Assembly (NCBI GenBank): GCA_028692765.1
Contig: JAQUWT010000008.1
Coordinates: 1 to 51,026 of the forward strand
DNA: 51,026 nt
Direction: 5' to 3'
Source: Patescibacteria group bacterium
Lineage (GTDB): Bacteria; Patescibacteriota; Patescibacteriia; Patescibacteriales; UBA12465
Positions 8,104 to 17,463 of the stretch are shown piece after piece (positions within the stretch are counted from its first letter, which is position 1; each line of letters begins with the position of its first letter). Both the position numbers and the translations under genes were made by a program. The notes under the pieces are model-generated. The model searched no databases. It was not told where the DNA came from and saw only the letters and a program-made list of their open reading frames with translations.

Positions 8104-9120
8104 ATGCTGTTCATTTTTTTCGTTTTCTTAATATTCTTCCTGGCTTTTTCCGTTTTAGCGGCGAGGCGGGAAGAATCTAACAATATGGCTAATAATCACA
8201 ACGCCAAGTATGCTTTTTACTACCTCTTATCCTTGGCGGCCCTAATTTTTACCGCTTTATCTGTCGGCATGATTGTTTTTGGAATTATTGATAAAAGCGT
8301 GGCGGACGCTTTGAACTATAACAGCTACAGCAACGTTGACTCTCAGCTTAAATTTGCCATCTCCGCTTTATTTATCGCCGCTCCCATTTATTATTTCCTT
8401 TCCCGCTTGATTAGCCGCGGCTTGAAGCAGCAGGAACTGGATATTGATTCGCCTCTGCGTCGCTGGCTGACTTATTTTATCATCCTGGTCGCTTCGATGA
8501 TAATTCTCGGCGTCTTTATCGGCGTTATCAACAATTTTCTTTCCGGGGAATTAACCTCGCGCTTCATCCTAAAAGCTTTAGCCATGTTACTGATTGCGGC
8601 CATCGTTTTTTCTTTCTATTTCTACGATATCAAGCGCAAAGTGCTTGCCGGCAAAGACCGGGTGATATGTATTTTCGCCTGGGCTTCGGCGGCTTTGGTG
8701 GTAGCGGCGTTTGTGGCTGCTTGGTTTTTTGTCACCCCGCCGCAAGTGGCCCGAGCCAAGCGTCTTGACCAGAATTTAAGCAGTAATATCTACCAATTAG
8801 AAAACGCCGTGAACAGCTATTATGCTCAATACGGAAGTTTGCCGGATAATCTGGAGGAAATAAAAAATTCCGATATTTATTTTGATGCCAGAGCGGCGCT
8901 TGACCCCGAAACTAAGGAGGCGATTGTCTATCAGCGCGAAGGCGATGATAAGTTTTCTTTCTGCGCGACTTTCCGCCTGGCCAGCGATGAAAATAATCCC
9001 GACTATAGCTATCCTGCCGGCAAGAAGGGGCACAAGGCCGGATATGATTGTGTAAACGGCCAGCTTTGGAGCAAGGCGGAGGCGGAAAAAAACGGCGCCC
9101 AGCCGGTTTTAGTTGATTAG
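8104..9120 (+). CDS. DUF5671-type membrane protein with pseudopilin-like C-terminal domain
   Basis: About five hydrophobic segments fill residues 1-220 (a first one at 1-20, then AKYAFYYLLSLAALIFTALS and others), matching the DUF5671 type frequent in CPR genomes. After the last helix, residues about 225-338 form a soluble domain beginning LDQNLSSNIYQLENAVNSYY with YGSLPDNLEEIK, which resembles the C-terminal part of type II/IV pseudopilins. The chosen ATG is 8 bases after asnS; an alternative ATG at 8185 would remove the first hydrophobic stretch. It probably belongs to the same transcript as scpA. Function unknown. Confidence 0.75.
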   Translation: MLFIFFVFLIFFLAFSVLAARREESNNMANNHNAKYAFYYLLSLAALIFTALSVGMIVFGIIDKSVADALNYNSYSNVDSQLKFAISALFIAAPIYYFLSRLISRGLKQQELDIDSPLRRWLTYFIILVASMIILGVFIGVINNFLSGELTSRFILKALAMLLIAAIVFSFYFYDIKRKVLAGKDRVICIFAWASAALVVAAFVAAWFFVTPPQVARAKRLDQNLSSNIYQLENAVNSYYAQYGSLPDNLEEIKNSDIYFDARAALDPETKEAIVYQREGDDKFSFCATFRLASDENNPDYSYPAGKKGHKAGYDCVNGQLWSKAEAEKNGAQPVLVD

Positions 9121-9122
9121 TT

Positions 9123-9842
9123 ATGATTGATTTTCAAGTAGAAAAATTTCAAGGGCCCTTGGGACTGTTGTTACAGCTGATTGAAAGCGAAGAGATGGAT
9201 ATTACGGAAATCGCCCTGGCGGCGATTGCCGACCAATACGTTGCCTATGTCGAACGGGCGGAAAATATCGACCCGGAGGAAATTGCGGATTTTTTAGTGA
9301 TTGCCGCCCGTTTGCTTTATATCAAATCCAAAGCTCTCTTGCCTTATCTGAGCACGGAAGAGGAAGAAGCGGAAATCGGCGATTTGGAGAGGCAGTTAAA
9401 GATGTATAAGGAATTTATCGAAGCCAGTTTGAAAGTTTCTGCTTTGATTGATAGCGACCGGAGATTATTCGCGCCGGTATTTACCAAAGGAGGGCGCCGC
9501 GGTTTTGCCGCCGCCGCGCCGTCTTTTATCCCGCCTAAACAGTTGCTTGCTTCCGACTTGGAGAGTATTTGGCGCCAGGCCTTAGCGCGCTTGCGGAAGC
9601 AGGAAAAAAAATTGCCCGAAGCGCGACTGGAACCTAAAGTCAGCATCGATGAGCGCATCAGCCATATTCGCGGGCTGTTGGCGGAACAGCTGTCTTTGAG
9701 CTTCCAGCGCTTGCTGGAGAAGGCCGAAACGAAAGTGGAGGTTATCGTCAATATTTTAGCCGTCTTGGAATTAGCCAAACAGCGGGAATTAGTTTTTGAA
9801 CAGGAGGAGCTTTTTAGCGAAATCAGGGTGTTAAAAATTTAA
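9123..9842 (+). CDS. scpA: Segregation and condensation protein A
   Basis: Kleisin subunit that bridges the SMC dimer and binds ScpB in chromosome condensation. The N-terminus FQVEKFQGPLGLLLQLIESE and MDITEIALAAIADQYV are characteristic, as is the C-terminal winged helix around VEVIVNILAVLELAKQRE. The length of 239 residues is normal. It starts 2 bases after the DUF5671 gene and is followed by scpB after 48 bases. Confidence 0.94.
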   Translation: MIDFQVEKFQGPLGLLLQLIESEEMDITEIALAAIADQYVAYVERAENIDPEEIADFLVIAARLLYIKSKALLPYLSTEEEEAEIGDLERQLKMYKEFIEASLKVSALIDSDRRLFAPVFTKGGRRGFAAAAPSFIPPKQLLASDLESIWRQALARLRKQEKKLPEARLEPKVSIDERISHIRGLLAEQLSLSFQRLLEKAETKVEVIVNILAVLELAKQRELVFEQEELFSEIRVLKI

Positions 9843-9890
9843 GGATTTAACTCCGGCTTTTAAATAATTTTTAATTTTTGTGAAATACTT

Positions 9891-10442
9891 ATGTCTAGCC
9901 TATCTTCCCAATTAGAATCCCTCTTGCTCGTTGCCAGTAAGCCGCTCAGTCTCAAGGAGTTGAGCGCCGCTTTAGGTGTCAAAGCGGCGGAGGTGGCCGA
10001 GGCTTTGGCGCTTTTAAGTCGCGAATACGAGGAATCCGGCCGGGGCTGGCGTCTAGCCAGCGCCGCTAACAACTATCAGCTGGTCAGCGCACCGGAACAT
10101 GCGGATTTGATTAAGACTTTTTTGAAAGCGGAGGCGAATGGGGAATTATCCCAGCCGAGCTTGGAAGCTTTAACCATCATCGCCTATCGCGGCCCGGTCA
10201 GCAAGATTGAGCTTGACCGCATTCGGGGAGTCAACTGCAGCCTGATTATCCGCAATCTTCTCTTAAGGGGTTTGATTGAAGAGGAATTTGATAAGAAGAA
10301 AAATGAAAATTATTATCAAGTCACTTTAGATTTTGTCCGTTTTTTGGGTTTAAATAATATGGCGGAATTGCCTGATTACGAGCGTTTGCATCAGCAGGAA
10401 GAATTGATGTCGCTCTTAGCCGAATCTGAAAAAGCATGTTAA
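9891..10442 (+). CDS. scpB: Segregation and condensation protein B
   Basis: Partner of ScpA in the SMC condensin complex; two winged-helix domains. Recognisable segments are LESLLLVASKPLSLKELSAA, the LVSAPEHADLIKTFL region, SQPSLEALTIIAYRGPVSK and the IRGVNCSLIIRNLLLRGLIE block. Length 183 residues, normal. Its last 7 bases overlap the start of the carboxypeptidase gene, which suggests translational coupling. Confidence 0.94.
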   Translation: MSSLSSQLESLLLVASKPLSLKELSAALGVKAAEVAEALALLSREYEESGRGWRLASAANNYQLVSAPEHADLIKTFLKAEANGELSQPSLEALTIIAYRGPVSKIELDRIRGVNCSLIIRNLLLRGLIEEEFDKKKNENYYQVTLDFVRFLGLNNMAELPDYERLHQQEELMSLLAESEKAC

Positions 10443-11347
10443 GTTTAGTCGCCAATTTACTGGCTTTAAGCTGGTCCTTCTTGACTCCGCCGATAAACGC
10501 CGTCTATAGCAGCGGTCCTGTGCGCGGCACGGAGGCTTGTCTTGAATCTAGGCGCCTGCCCCTTAATGATGATGCTGCGCCGCAGAAGATGCCGGCGCCC
10601 AGTATTGCCGCTAAAAGTGCGGCCGTGCTTACCGATGATGGCCATGTCTGGCTGGAGGCTAAAGCTCCGGAAAGGCGCCAAGCCATCGCCAGTATTACCA
10701 AATTAATGACCGCCTTGGTTTTTTTAGAGCATAATCCCGGCTGGGAGAAGGAGTATACCATCAGCCGTGCCGATATGGTCGAGGGCGGAAAGGTCAATCT
10801 TTTTTTAGGCGAAACCGTGAGAGTGAAGGATTTGTTCAATGCCAGCCTAGTCGCTTCCGATAACGGCGCGACCCTCGCCTTGGCCCGCTCGACCGGCCTC
10901 TCTGAAACTGAATTCATCCTTGCTATGAACAATAAAGCCAAGGATTTAGGTTTGCTGCAGACTGAGTTTGCCGACCCGGTCGGATTGAGCAATAATAATT
11001 TATCCAATGCCCGCGATGTCGCCCGCTTGGCGCAAGCGGCTTTAAGCCGCGAAGAAATAGAAAAATCCGTCGCCTTGCCCGCCTATCGCTTCCAGACTCT
11101 GCAGGGGCGGGATAAGCTGTTAGAATCGACTGATTGGCTCTTGGACTCATCTTCGTCCTCGGCGCTTAAAGCTCTGGGCGGAAAAACCGGCTATACCGAC
11201 CAAGCCGGCTATTGCTTCGTCGGTCGTTTTCAGGATAAAGACGGGCGCAGCGTGATTGTCGCCGTCTTAGATACCGGGGGCAAGAACGAGCGTTTCTTGC
11301 AGGCCCGCGCCTTAGCCTCCTGGGCTTTCACTTATTGCCAATGGTAA
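10436..11347 (+). CDS. D-alanyl-D-alanine carboxypeptidase (peptidase S11, PBP5-like)
   Basis: Trims the terminal D-Ala of peptidoglycan pentapeptides outside the membrane. All three active-site motifs are present: S86-I-T-K in IASITKLMTALVF, SDN in VASDNGATLALA and KTG in GGKTGYTDQAGYC. The first 20 or so residues are hydrophobic and act as a signal peptide or anchor. At 303 residues it lacks the C-terminal beta domain of larger PBP5 proteins. It overlaps scpB by 7 bases; a GtrA protein gene follows 6 bases later, hinting at a cell-envelope sub-operon. Confidence 0.93.
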   Translation: MLSLVANLLALSWSFLTPPINAVYSSGPVRGTEACLESRRLPLNDDAAPQKMPAPSIAAKSAAVLTDDGHVWLEAKAPERRQAIASITKLMTALVFLEHNPGWEKEYTISRADMVEGGKVNLFLGETVRVKDLFNASLVASDNGATLALARSTGLSETEFILAMNNKAKDLGLLQTEFADPVGLSNNNLSNARDVARLAQAALSREEIEKSVALPAYRFQTLQGRDKLLESTDWLLDSSSSSALKALGGKTGYTDQAGYCFVGRFQDKDGRSVIVAVLDTGGKNERFLQARALASWAFTYCQW

Positions 11348-11353
11348 AATAAT

Positions 11354-11836
11354 ATGCCTCTTATCAACCGTTTCTACGATTATTTCCGCCGCTTTTTTGC
11401 CGGCCGCTTTCCCAAGATTTTTGCTTTTTGCGACCGCCGAAAAGCGATTGTCAAATTTTTCATTGCCGGAGCCTTTGCCGGCACCGTTGATTTGGTCGCT
11501 TTGTTTATCTTCCACGGCCTGCTTGCTTGGGATATCGTCCTTTCGACTTCTTTGGCTTTCCTTTTTTCCTTCTTAGTGAGTTTCAGTTTGCAAAAGCTGT
11601 GGACTTTCCGCAATTACAGCCAGAAGCGCCTGCCCCATCAACTATTCCTGTATTTCGGCGCCGCTTTCATCAGCATGAACCTAAACGGCTTGGGCATGCA
11701 CATTCTCGTTAACAATCTCCATATCTGGTATCTTTTGTCCCAGATTCTGGTTAATATCGTTTTGGGGATTATTAACTTTTTTACCTATAAATTTATTGTT
11801 TTCCGTAAAACTAACGAAGATGAAAATCAAAATTGA
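11354..11836 (+). CDS. GtrA family membrane protein
   Basis: Four hydrophobic helices, beginning VKFFIAGAFAGTVDLVALFI and ending INFFTYKFIVF, fit the GtrA family, which flips or transfers polyprenyl-linked sugars or shapes cell-surface polysaccharides. A positively charged N-terminal stretch precedes TM1. The length of 160 residues is typical. It ends in TGA and overlaps the next gene by 17 bases (using the preferred start at 11820). The substrate cannot be judged from the sequence. Confidence 0.88.
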   Translation: MPLINRFYDYFRRFFAGRFPKIFAFCDRRKAIVKFFIAGAFAGTVDLVALFIFHGLLAWDIVLSTSLAFLFSFLVSFSLQKLWTFRNYSQKRLPHQLFLYFGAAFISMNLNGLGMHILVNNLHIWYLLSQILVNIVLGIINFFTYKFIVFRKTNEDENQN

Positions 11837-12248
11837 CAATCAGCAATTGGGAGGGGTTTCGCCGGCGCAATGGCTGCGCCGGGCAGGCTATGCTTTTTTG
11901 ACCGATCGCCAAAGCGGCCAGGAAAGTTTTGCCCGCCGTTTGAGCCGTGATTTCTATCCCCGCTTCCATCTCTATGTCCAGAATCGGGAAGAGGGCGGAT
12001 ATTTTTTTAATTTGCATTTGGACCATAAGAAGGCAAGCTATGAGGGCCAGTCCCGCCATAGCGCTGATTATGAGGGGGAAATGGTCGCAGAGGAGGCGGC
12101 GCGCCTGTCGTCGCTCCTTTTGCCTCTAGCGGCAGATTCTTCGCCGCTTGCCCCTCAATTTCAGCCGGACGTGCTGGCCAGCTTGAAGCCGTCTTTAACT
12201 CCGCCGCCGGCACCTAAGCGTTCTTGGTGGCAAAGATTATTTTCATAA
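11820..12248 (+). CDS. Hypothetical protein between GtrA and DnaG genes
   Basis: 142 residues. No family recognised. It contains an aromatic-rich middle (FYPRFHLYVQNREEGGYFFN), an acidic stretch, and a proline-rich C-terminus ending PPPAPKRSWWQRLFS. The reading frame is open further upstream to an ATG at 11796, but the ATG at 11820 gives a shorter overlap with the GtrA gene and a sensible MKIKIDNQQLGG start. dnaG begins 3 bases after its stop, so it is part of the same transcript. Confidence 0.7.
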   Translation: MKIKIDNQQLGGVSPAQWLRRAGYAFLTDRQSGQESFARRLSRDFYPRFHLYVQNREEGGYFFNLHLDHKKASYEGQSRHSADYEGEMVAEEAARLSSLLLPLAADSSPLAPQFQPDVLASLKPSLTPPPAPKRSWWQRLFS

Positions 12249-12251
12249 CCT

Positions 12252-14054
12252 ATGTCTCCGGCCGAAGAGATAAAATCAAAATTGGATATTGTTGAAGTTA
12301 TCCGGGAATATATCCAGGTGAAGGCGGCAGGCGTTAATTTTCAGGCGCTCTGTCCTTTTCATCGGGAAAAGTCCCCGTCTTTTGTGATTTCTCCGGATAA
12401 GCAGATTTGGCATTGTTTCGGCTGCGGCAAGGGCGGCGATGTCTTGTCTTTTGTACAGGAAATGGAAGGATTGAGTTTTCCCGACACTTTGCGCCTCTTG
12501 GCCCCCAAAGCCGGCGTAGTTTTGCGCCAGGAGTCTAATCCGGAATATTCAAAGCGAGGGCGTTTGCTTGATTGTCTGGAAAGCGCCGCTAAGCAGTATG
12601 TCCATTATTTGGAAACGGACGCTATCGGCCAGAAAATGAAAGCCTATCTTTTAAAAAGAGGCTTGAGTGAAAAGACAATTAAAGAGTGGCAGGTCGGCTA
12701 CGGCCCGGAGCAATGGACGGCCCTGCTTGATTATTTACGTTCCCAGAAATTTACGGACCAGGAAATTTTTGCTGCCGGCCTGGCAGGACGGAGCGAACGG
12801 GGAAGCGCCTATGACCGTTTCCGCGACCGTATCGTATTTCCTATCAGGGACGTAAGCGGCGCGCTTATCGCCTTTACCGCCCGGGTCAATCCGGATAAGG
12901 CGGATACGGTTCCCGGAGGAAAATATATCAATAGCCCGCAAACGGAAGTTTATGACAAGAGCCGCGTATTATTTGCATTGGATAAAGCGAAGAAGGCGAT
13001 TAAAGAGCGCGGCTTCGCTATCGTCGTCGAAGGGCAGATGGACGCCATCGCTTGCCATCAGCACGGATTTACCAATACCGTCGCTTCTTCCGGTACGGCT
13101 TTGACTGTCGAGCAACTGAAGCTTTTAAAGCGTTTTTCAAATAATTTGATTCTTTCTTTTGATATGGACAGCGCCGGCCAGCTGGCGGCCGATCGCGGCA
13201 TTAAAGAAGCGATGGCGCTGGATATGAATATCAAGATTATCGTTTTGCCTTCCCAATATAAAGATCCGGATGAATGTTTGCGCGCCAATCCCGAAGATTT
13301 CAAGCAGGCCCTGATTAATTCCCGGCCGATGATGGAATATTATTTTGAAAAAGTGAAGTCTGGCAAGGATTTGCGTAAACTCAGTGACAAGAAAGAGGTG
13401 GCGGGCGCGATGCTGGCCATGATTGCCAAGTTTTCCAATAAAATCGACCGCGATTATTGGCTGCAGCGTTTGGCGGAAAATTTAGGCATTTCCGAACAAG
13501 CTTTGCGGGAAAGCTTGCCGGCTCTTAAGAGCGGCAAGCCTGATTTGGCGGCTTCTTTGGCCCCAGCTCCGGCCGCGCCCGTTTTGGGACTTAACCGCGA
13601 AGAAAGATTGTCGGAAATATTATTGGCCCTGCTGTTAAAATCGCCCGATTTCATTACCTATAGCGCCTCGCACTTGGAACCGGATGACTTATCCGGAGAG
13701 ACGCTCATTTCGTTTTACAAGAATTTGATTATCTATTATAATAAGTTTGCTGTCTTAGACTATGATTCTTTTCGCTTATATTTGCAAGAACAAGCTGATG
13801 GCAGCGCCGAAGTGATAGACCGTTTGGCGCTTTTGGGCGAGAAAGACTATTATCAGCATGATGCCAATCAGCTCAAGACGGAAATTACGCAAGTATTGCT
13901 GGAGTTAAAGCGCTTCAGTTTGAAGCGCAAAATCAAGTCTTTGCAGGACCAAATCAGCGCGGCTGAAGCCGGTGGCGAAAGCGAAGGCATGGCCATGCTG
14001 ATGGCGGAAATAAAAAATTTGACCGAGCAGCTTAATTCGCTGCGCAGCCTCTAA
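12252..14054 (+). CDS. dnaG: DNA primase
   Basis: Makes RNA primers at the replication fork. The N-terminal CHC2 zinc-binding domain has Cys34, His37, Cys55 and Cys58 ([11 protein letters not shown] ... [10 protein letters not shown]). The TOPRIM catalytic core follows ([18 protein letters not shown], then [17 protein letters not shown]), and the last 150 residues form the helical DnaB-binding region. At 600 residues it has normal length. rpoD begins 4 bases after the stop, a small macromolecular-synthesis operon reminiscent of rpsU-dnaG-rpoD without rpsU. Confidence 0.96.
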   Translation: MSPAEEIKSKLDIVEVIREYIQVKAAGVNFQALCPFHREKSPSFVISPDKQIWHCFGCGKGGDVLSFVQEMEGLSFPDTLRLLAPKAGVVLRQESNPEYSKRGRLLDCLESAAKQYVHYLETDAIGQKMKAYLLKRGLSEKTIKEWQVGYGPEQWTALLDYLRSQKFTDQEIFAAGLAGRSERGSAYDRFRDRIVFPIRDVSGALIAFTARVNPDKADTVPGGKYINSPQTEVYDKSRVLFALDKAKKAIKERGFAIVVEGQMDAIACHQHGFTNTVASSGTALTVEQLKLLKRFSNNLILSFDMDSAGQLAADRGIKEAMALDMNIKIIVLPSQYKDPDECLRANPEDFKQALINSRPMMEYYFEKVKSGKDLRKLSDKKEVAGAMLAMIAKFSNKIDRDYWLQRLAENLGISEQALRESLPALKSGKPDLAASLAPAPAAPVLGLNREERLSEILLALLLKSPDFITYSASHLEPDDLSGETLISFYKNLIIYYNKFAVLDYDSFRLYLQEQADGSAEVIDRLALLGEKDYYQHDANQLKTEITQVLLELKRFSLKRKIKSLQDQISAAEAGGESEGMAMLMAEIKNLTEQLNSLRSL

Positions 14055-14058
14055 ATTT

Positions 14059-15399
14059 ATGGCCTCAACTAAAAAAACAAGCAAAACAACCAAGAAGCCA
14101 GCCAAGAAAGCGGCCCCTAAAAAGAGCGCGCCCAAAACAGCCGTCAAGAAAGCTCCGGCCAAGAAAGCGGCTGTCAAGGCTGTTAAAAAAGCGCCAATTA
14201 AGAAAGCGGCCCCAAAAAAGAGCGCGCCCAAAAAAGCCGTCAAGAAAGCTCCGCTTAAGTCGGTAAAAAATACGGCCAAAGTCAAAGCGGCGCCGCGTCC
14301 GCCCCGTGAAGTCGTCCAGCCGACGGAAGAGCAGTTGAAGAAGCTTTTGGATAAAGGCCGTTTGCGCGGTTTTGTGACGGAAACAGAATTGTTGTATCTT
14401 TTTCCGGAGGTGGAAGAGTATGTTTATGAATATGATGTTTTTTTAGGAGAACTGCAGAAGAACGGCATCCGCATCGCTGAAGATTCCGGTCGGATTTTAG
14501 ACGTCCAAGAAAAGAATCCCAATATCACCTCGGCCAAAGCGGCCGCGGCTGTTACTTTTGATTTATCCAAGCTCAGCGCCGACTCTATACAGATGTATTT
14601 GAAAGAAATCGGCAAAGTGCCTTTGCTTTCCGGCGAGGAAGAGGTGGAGTTGGCAAAGAGGAAAGAGAAGGGTGACAAGGAGGCGGAGAAAAAGATTATT
14701 GAGGCTAATTTGCGCTTGGTCGTGTCTATTGCCAAGAAGTTTGCCGGAGCCAAGGGCTTGAGCCTTTTGGATTTGATTCAGGAGGGCAATATCGGCTTGT
14801 TTAGGGCCGTAGAGAAGTTTGAGTACCGCAAGGGCTATAAGTTCTCAACTTATGCCACTTGGTGGATTAGGCAGGCGATTACCAGGGCTTTAGCCGACCA
14901 GAGCCGCACCATTCGCATTCCGGTCCACATGGTAGAAACGATTAATAAATTCCAGCAGGTTCAGCGGACGCTTATCCAGGAATTGGGAAGGGAGCCTTTA
15001 GCCGAAGAGATTGCTTCGGAGATGGGAGAAGACATTGAGAAGGTCAGATATATTATCAAGATTTCCCAGGATACTATTTCTCTGGAAACCAGCATCGGCG
15101 ATGATGAAGAGGATTCGACTCTGGAAGACTTTATTGAAGATGTAAAGAATGTTACCCCGGATAGAGCGGCCGCTTTGCAATTACTCCGTGATTATGTGAA
15201 AAATATTGTCGCCCAGCTGTCTCCGCGGGAACAGAAGATTTTAGAGATGCGTTTCGGTTTGGCTGACGGTGTCGCCCATACTTTGGAAGAAGTGGGACAG
15301 GAGTTCGAAGTTACGCGTGAGCGCATCCGCCAGATTGAATCTAAGGCTTTGGAAAAAATCAGGAAGCTCAAAGGTCTGGAAAAGCTGAAAGATTACTAG
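14059..15399 (+). CDS. rpoD: RNA polymerase primary sigma factor
   Basis: Housekeeping sigma-70. Region 1.2 begins at [20 protein letters not shown]; region 2 holds [20 protein letters not shown] and [14 protein letters not shown] (-10 recognition); region 3 and region 4 follow, the latter with [19 protein letters not shown] (-35 recognition). Residues 3-76 form an unusual lysine/alanine/proline-rich tail of histone-H1-like repeats ([11 protein letters not shown]), encoded by an internal 54-base repeat. The many TTGACA/TATAAT promoters in this window fit such a sigma factor. Confidence 0.97.
   Translation: MASTKKTSKTTKKPAKKAAPKKSAPKTAVKKAPAKKAAVKAVKKAPIKKAAPKKSAPKKAVKKAPLKSVKNTAKVKAAPRPPREVVQPTEEQLKKLLDKGRLRGFVTETELLYLFPEVEEYVYEYDVFLGELQKNGIRIAEDSGRILDVQEKNPNITSAKAAAAVTFDLSKLSADSIQMYLKEIGKVPLLSGEEEVELAKRKEKGDKEAEKKIIEANLRLVVSIAKKFAGAKGLSLLDLIQEGNIGLFRAVEKFEYRKGYKFSTYATWWIRQAITRALADQSRTIRIPVHMVETINKFQQVQRTLIQELGREPLAEEIASEMGEDIEKVRYIIKISQDTISLETSIGDDEEDSTLEDFIEDVKNVTPDRAAALQLLRDYVKNIVAQLSPREQKILEMRFGLADGVAHTLEEVGQEFEVTRERIRQIESKALEKIRKLKGLEKLKDY
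14104..14253 (+). repeat. 54-base direct repeat inside rpoD
   Basis: Bases 14104-14157 and 14200-14253 match at 52 of 54 positions by hand alignment. Both encode a [18 protein letters not shown] block in the rpoD N-terminal tail. The near identity at the DNA level suggests a recent internal duplication or ongoing slippage. Confidence 0.85.
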
Positions 15400-15422
15400 A
15401 TTTGTCCGCTGTAGAGCTAAAA

Positions 15423-15471
15423 AGCTGATTATCGTTGGCACTAATATGCTTATTTTCCCTTATAATCAGCT
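15423..15471. repeat. Inverted repeat between rpoD and tRNA-Asn
   Basis: Perfect 10-base arms AGCTGATTAT (15423-15432) and ATAATCAGCT (15462-15471) enclose a 29-base loop. No T run follows on the plus strand, so it is not a textbook terminator, though it could end or stabilise the rpoD message. Confidence 0.5.
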
Positions 15472-15483
15472 AAAAACATCCTC

Positions 15484-15512
15484 TTGACTTGAGGTTTAAT
15501 TTCTCCTAAAAT
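15484..15512 (+). promoter_or_regulatory. Promoter for tRNA-Asn
   Basis: TTGACT, a 17-base spacer and TAAAAT, ending 49 bases before the mature tRNA 5' end. Confidence 0.65.
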
Positions 15513-15545
15513 AGAGGGGAAATGTTGCATTCAACATTTTTTGTT

Positions 15546-16994
15546 TTAACAATTGAATAATTCCCGGGTAGCGCAGCGGTAGCGCAGTTGGCTGTTAACC
15601 AATTGGTCGTGGGTTCGAATCCCACCCCGGGAGCCAGAGTTCAAATCGTGACGTTTAAAGAGGGCTGCAAAGCCTTCTTTTGCGTTAAAATTAGCTATTT
15701 CTTTGTTGTATATAGTGAGTTCGGAAAACACTTGTGTAGCTATTTCGTGCTTTTCGGTATCAAGTGCGTGTTCGTAGTAAACATTAGCCATTTTTACGAG
15801 TTCGGAAAAAGTTACGATATACTTTAACATTTCACCGGCAGCCTCCTTATGAGCGGCTGTTTTTTCGTCTATAAGTTCCAGTTCATCATTTAATCTTTTT
15901 TCATCCTTGCCAATTTCTTCAATCGTCATCGTGCCATTACGGAGTAAGCTGATTTTGTTTTTTGTAATATAATTCAAGTCTGCATAAATTCGTTTGCGCT
16001 CATTATTTAGATTATCCAATTCTTTTTCTCGTTTAGTAGAGATATTGTCCAACTCGAATTTGGCCCGTGCTTCAATTTCAATTTTTTCTTCATCAGTAAA
16101 ATGGATCAAACCTAAAATATCCCGGACCTTTTCGTGGATCAAGCTTTCATTTATATTTTTGTGATTGTTTTGACAGTTATCCAAACAACGAGATCGATAA
16201 TAATTTATCCCTTTCTTTTGATATGGAGAATATGATCTCCCACATTCGCATTTGATCAAATTACGGTAAGTAAAAAAATCTTTATCAACATAATGCACTC
16301 CCACGTTTTTTGATTTTAATACAGCTTGAACTTTATTAAATAAAGCAGTATCAATAAGGGCTTGATGGGTGCCGTCAATGTATTCACCAGTTTTTCGATT
16401 AACTTTTAACTTGCCGATATAAAATGGGTTAGTTAAGATATTTTCAATTGTTTTATTATTTACCGGACGGCTAACTTTTTTTATTTCATCTATTTCAACA
16501 CCATTTAACAATTCCTGTTTAGTTCGATTTCTTCTTGTTGGTTTAGTTGTTAAACCTTGCTTATTAGCCCATCTGGCTAATTGGAATAAGCTCCATTCTC
16601 CCGTGGCATAAAGTTGAAAAATCCTGACAATAATATAAGCTCTTTCTGGATCAATTGGTTTATTACCCGACCCTTCATCAAGATAGCCAATCGGGGCCAT
16701 ATAAATACATTTACCTTCGGATCTTAACTTTTCAGCCGCAGCTTTAACTTTTTCACTTATCACTCTTGAATAATGGGCCGAGAACATACCGTCTATGTCT
16801 CTATGTAGAGCTCCGGAGCTGCTTTTCTCATATCTCGCTTGAACGAATTGAATATCAGCACCTTTATCCATCAATTCCTTTATTATAAATCCATCCTGCT
16901 CATTACGACTGATCCTGTCCCAGCATAGGCAAATTAAGCCCTTAAACTCTTTATTTAAGAGCTTTTGGACCATAACTTGAAATTTGGGCCGTTC
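15546..16994 (-). pseudogene. Large serine recombinase, N-terminally truncated, reading antisense through tRNA-Asn
   Basis: Homology begins at ERPKFQVMVQKLLN, just downstream of an in-frame TGA (17004-17006), and the first ATG is at 16973. The N-terminal 60-70 residues with the catalytic serine are therefore missing, while the later DRISRNEQDG motif, the recombinase domain (IGYLDEGSGNKPIDPERAYI ... FYIGKLKVNRKTG), the zinc ribbon (IKCECGRSYSPYQKKG) and a coiled coil remain. The last roughly 30 residues (GGIRTHDQLVNSQLRYRC) are the antisense of the tRNA gene, so the native C-terminus was replaced at integration. Probably inactive remnant of the integrase that brought in the island. Confidence 0.85.
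15562..15636 (+). tRNA. tRNA-Asn (anticodon GTT), CCA encoded
   Basis: The acceptor stem is TCCCGGG (15562-15568) with CCCGGGA (15626-15632), discriminator G and an encoded CCA. The T arm is GTGGG-TTCGAAT-CCCAC and the anticodon loop is CTGTTAA, giving anticodon GTT. The D arm GCGC-AGCGGTA-GCGC is complete. The AT-rich accessory island begins immediately downstream, and an antisense recombinase frame runs through the whole tRNA, so this gene is the likely integration target. Confidence 0.96.
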
Positions 16995-17431
16995 AATCTT
17001 ATATCAAGATAGTATTGTCCCTTACCTTTTCTAAGCATTGTCTCGTCAGATTTGTTGCCGTCAATTGACACTGCCGGTATACCGCCGTTACTTTCAAGTG
17101 TAGTTCCTTCTTTCATAACATAAACCATACAAAGGGAGTAATCTCCGCCAGTGGTTTTATAAATAATTTTTTGTTGGCCACCTTGAAGATTAAAGGCCTT
17201 AGTTTGTTTTTCTGAGTTGGCAGTAATTTTAAAAACCGAAGTCCACACCTTTTCTTTTGGTTGTTCTGTCTGAACAGTCTCTTGTTGGTCATTGTTTGTG
17301 TTTGCTGTGTTGGGAGTGGATTTATTTTCTCCTCCCAGTGCATTGCCGATAATGATAATGGCAAAGATGATAATGATGACCGAGAGAATTTTGTGTTTCT
17401 TGGCCCATTCCGTGAGTTTGTTTTGGCTCAT
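16955..17431 (-). CDS. Membrane-anchored extracytoplasmic protein, probably 3'-truncated
   Basis: Starts MSQNKLTEWAKKHK, followed by one transmembrane helix (ILSVIIIIFAIIIIGNAL), a Ser/Thr/Asn-rich linker and a small beta-rich domain (VWTSVFKITANSEKQTKAF ... SLCMVYVMKEG). After GKGQYYLDI the last 14 residues (RLNGPNFKLWSKSS) are encoded by recombinase-derived DNA in another frame, so the original C-terminus appears lost at the same junction that truncated the recombinase. The frame is open further upstream, but that part lies inside a structured element, so I use the ATG at 17431. Function unknown. Confidence 0.65.
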   Translation of the reverse strand: MSQNKLTEWAKKHKILSVIIIIFAIIIIGNALGGENKSTPNTANTNNDQQETVQTEQPKEKVWTSVFKITANSEKQTKAFNLQGGQQKIIYKTTGGDYSLCMVYVMKEGTTLESNGGIPAVSIDGNKSDETMLRKGKGQYYLDIRLNGPNFKLWSKSS

Positions 17432-17463
17432 AGATTTTTTATTTAGTTTATAAAATATCAACT

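Noticed and set aside
15423-15471. rpoD terminator
   Set aside because: The 10-base arms are perfect, but the 29-base loop and the lack of a following T run do not fit an intrinsic terminator, so it is listed only as an inverted repeat.
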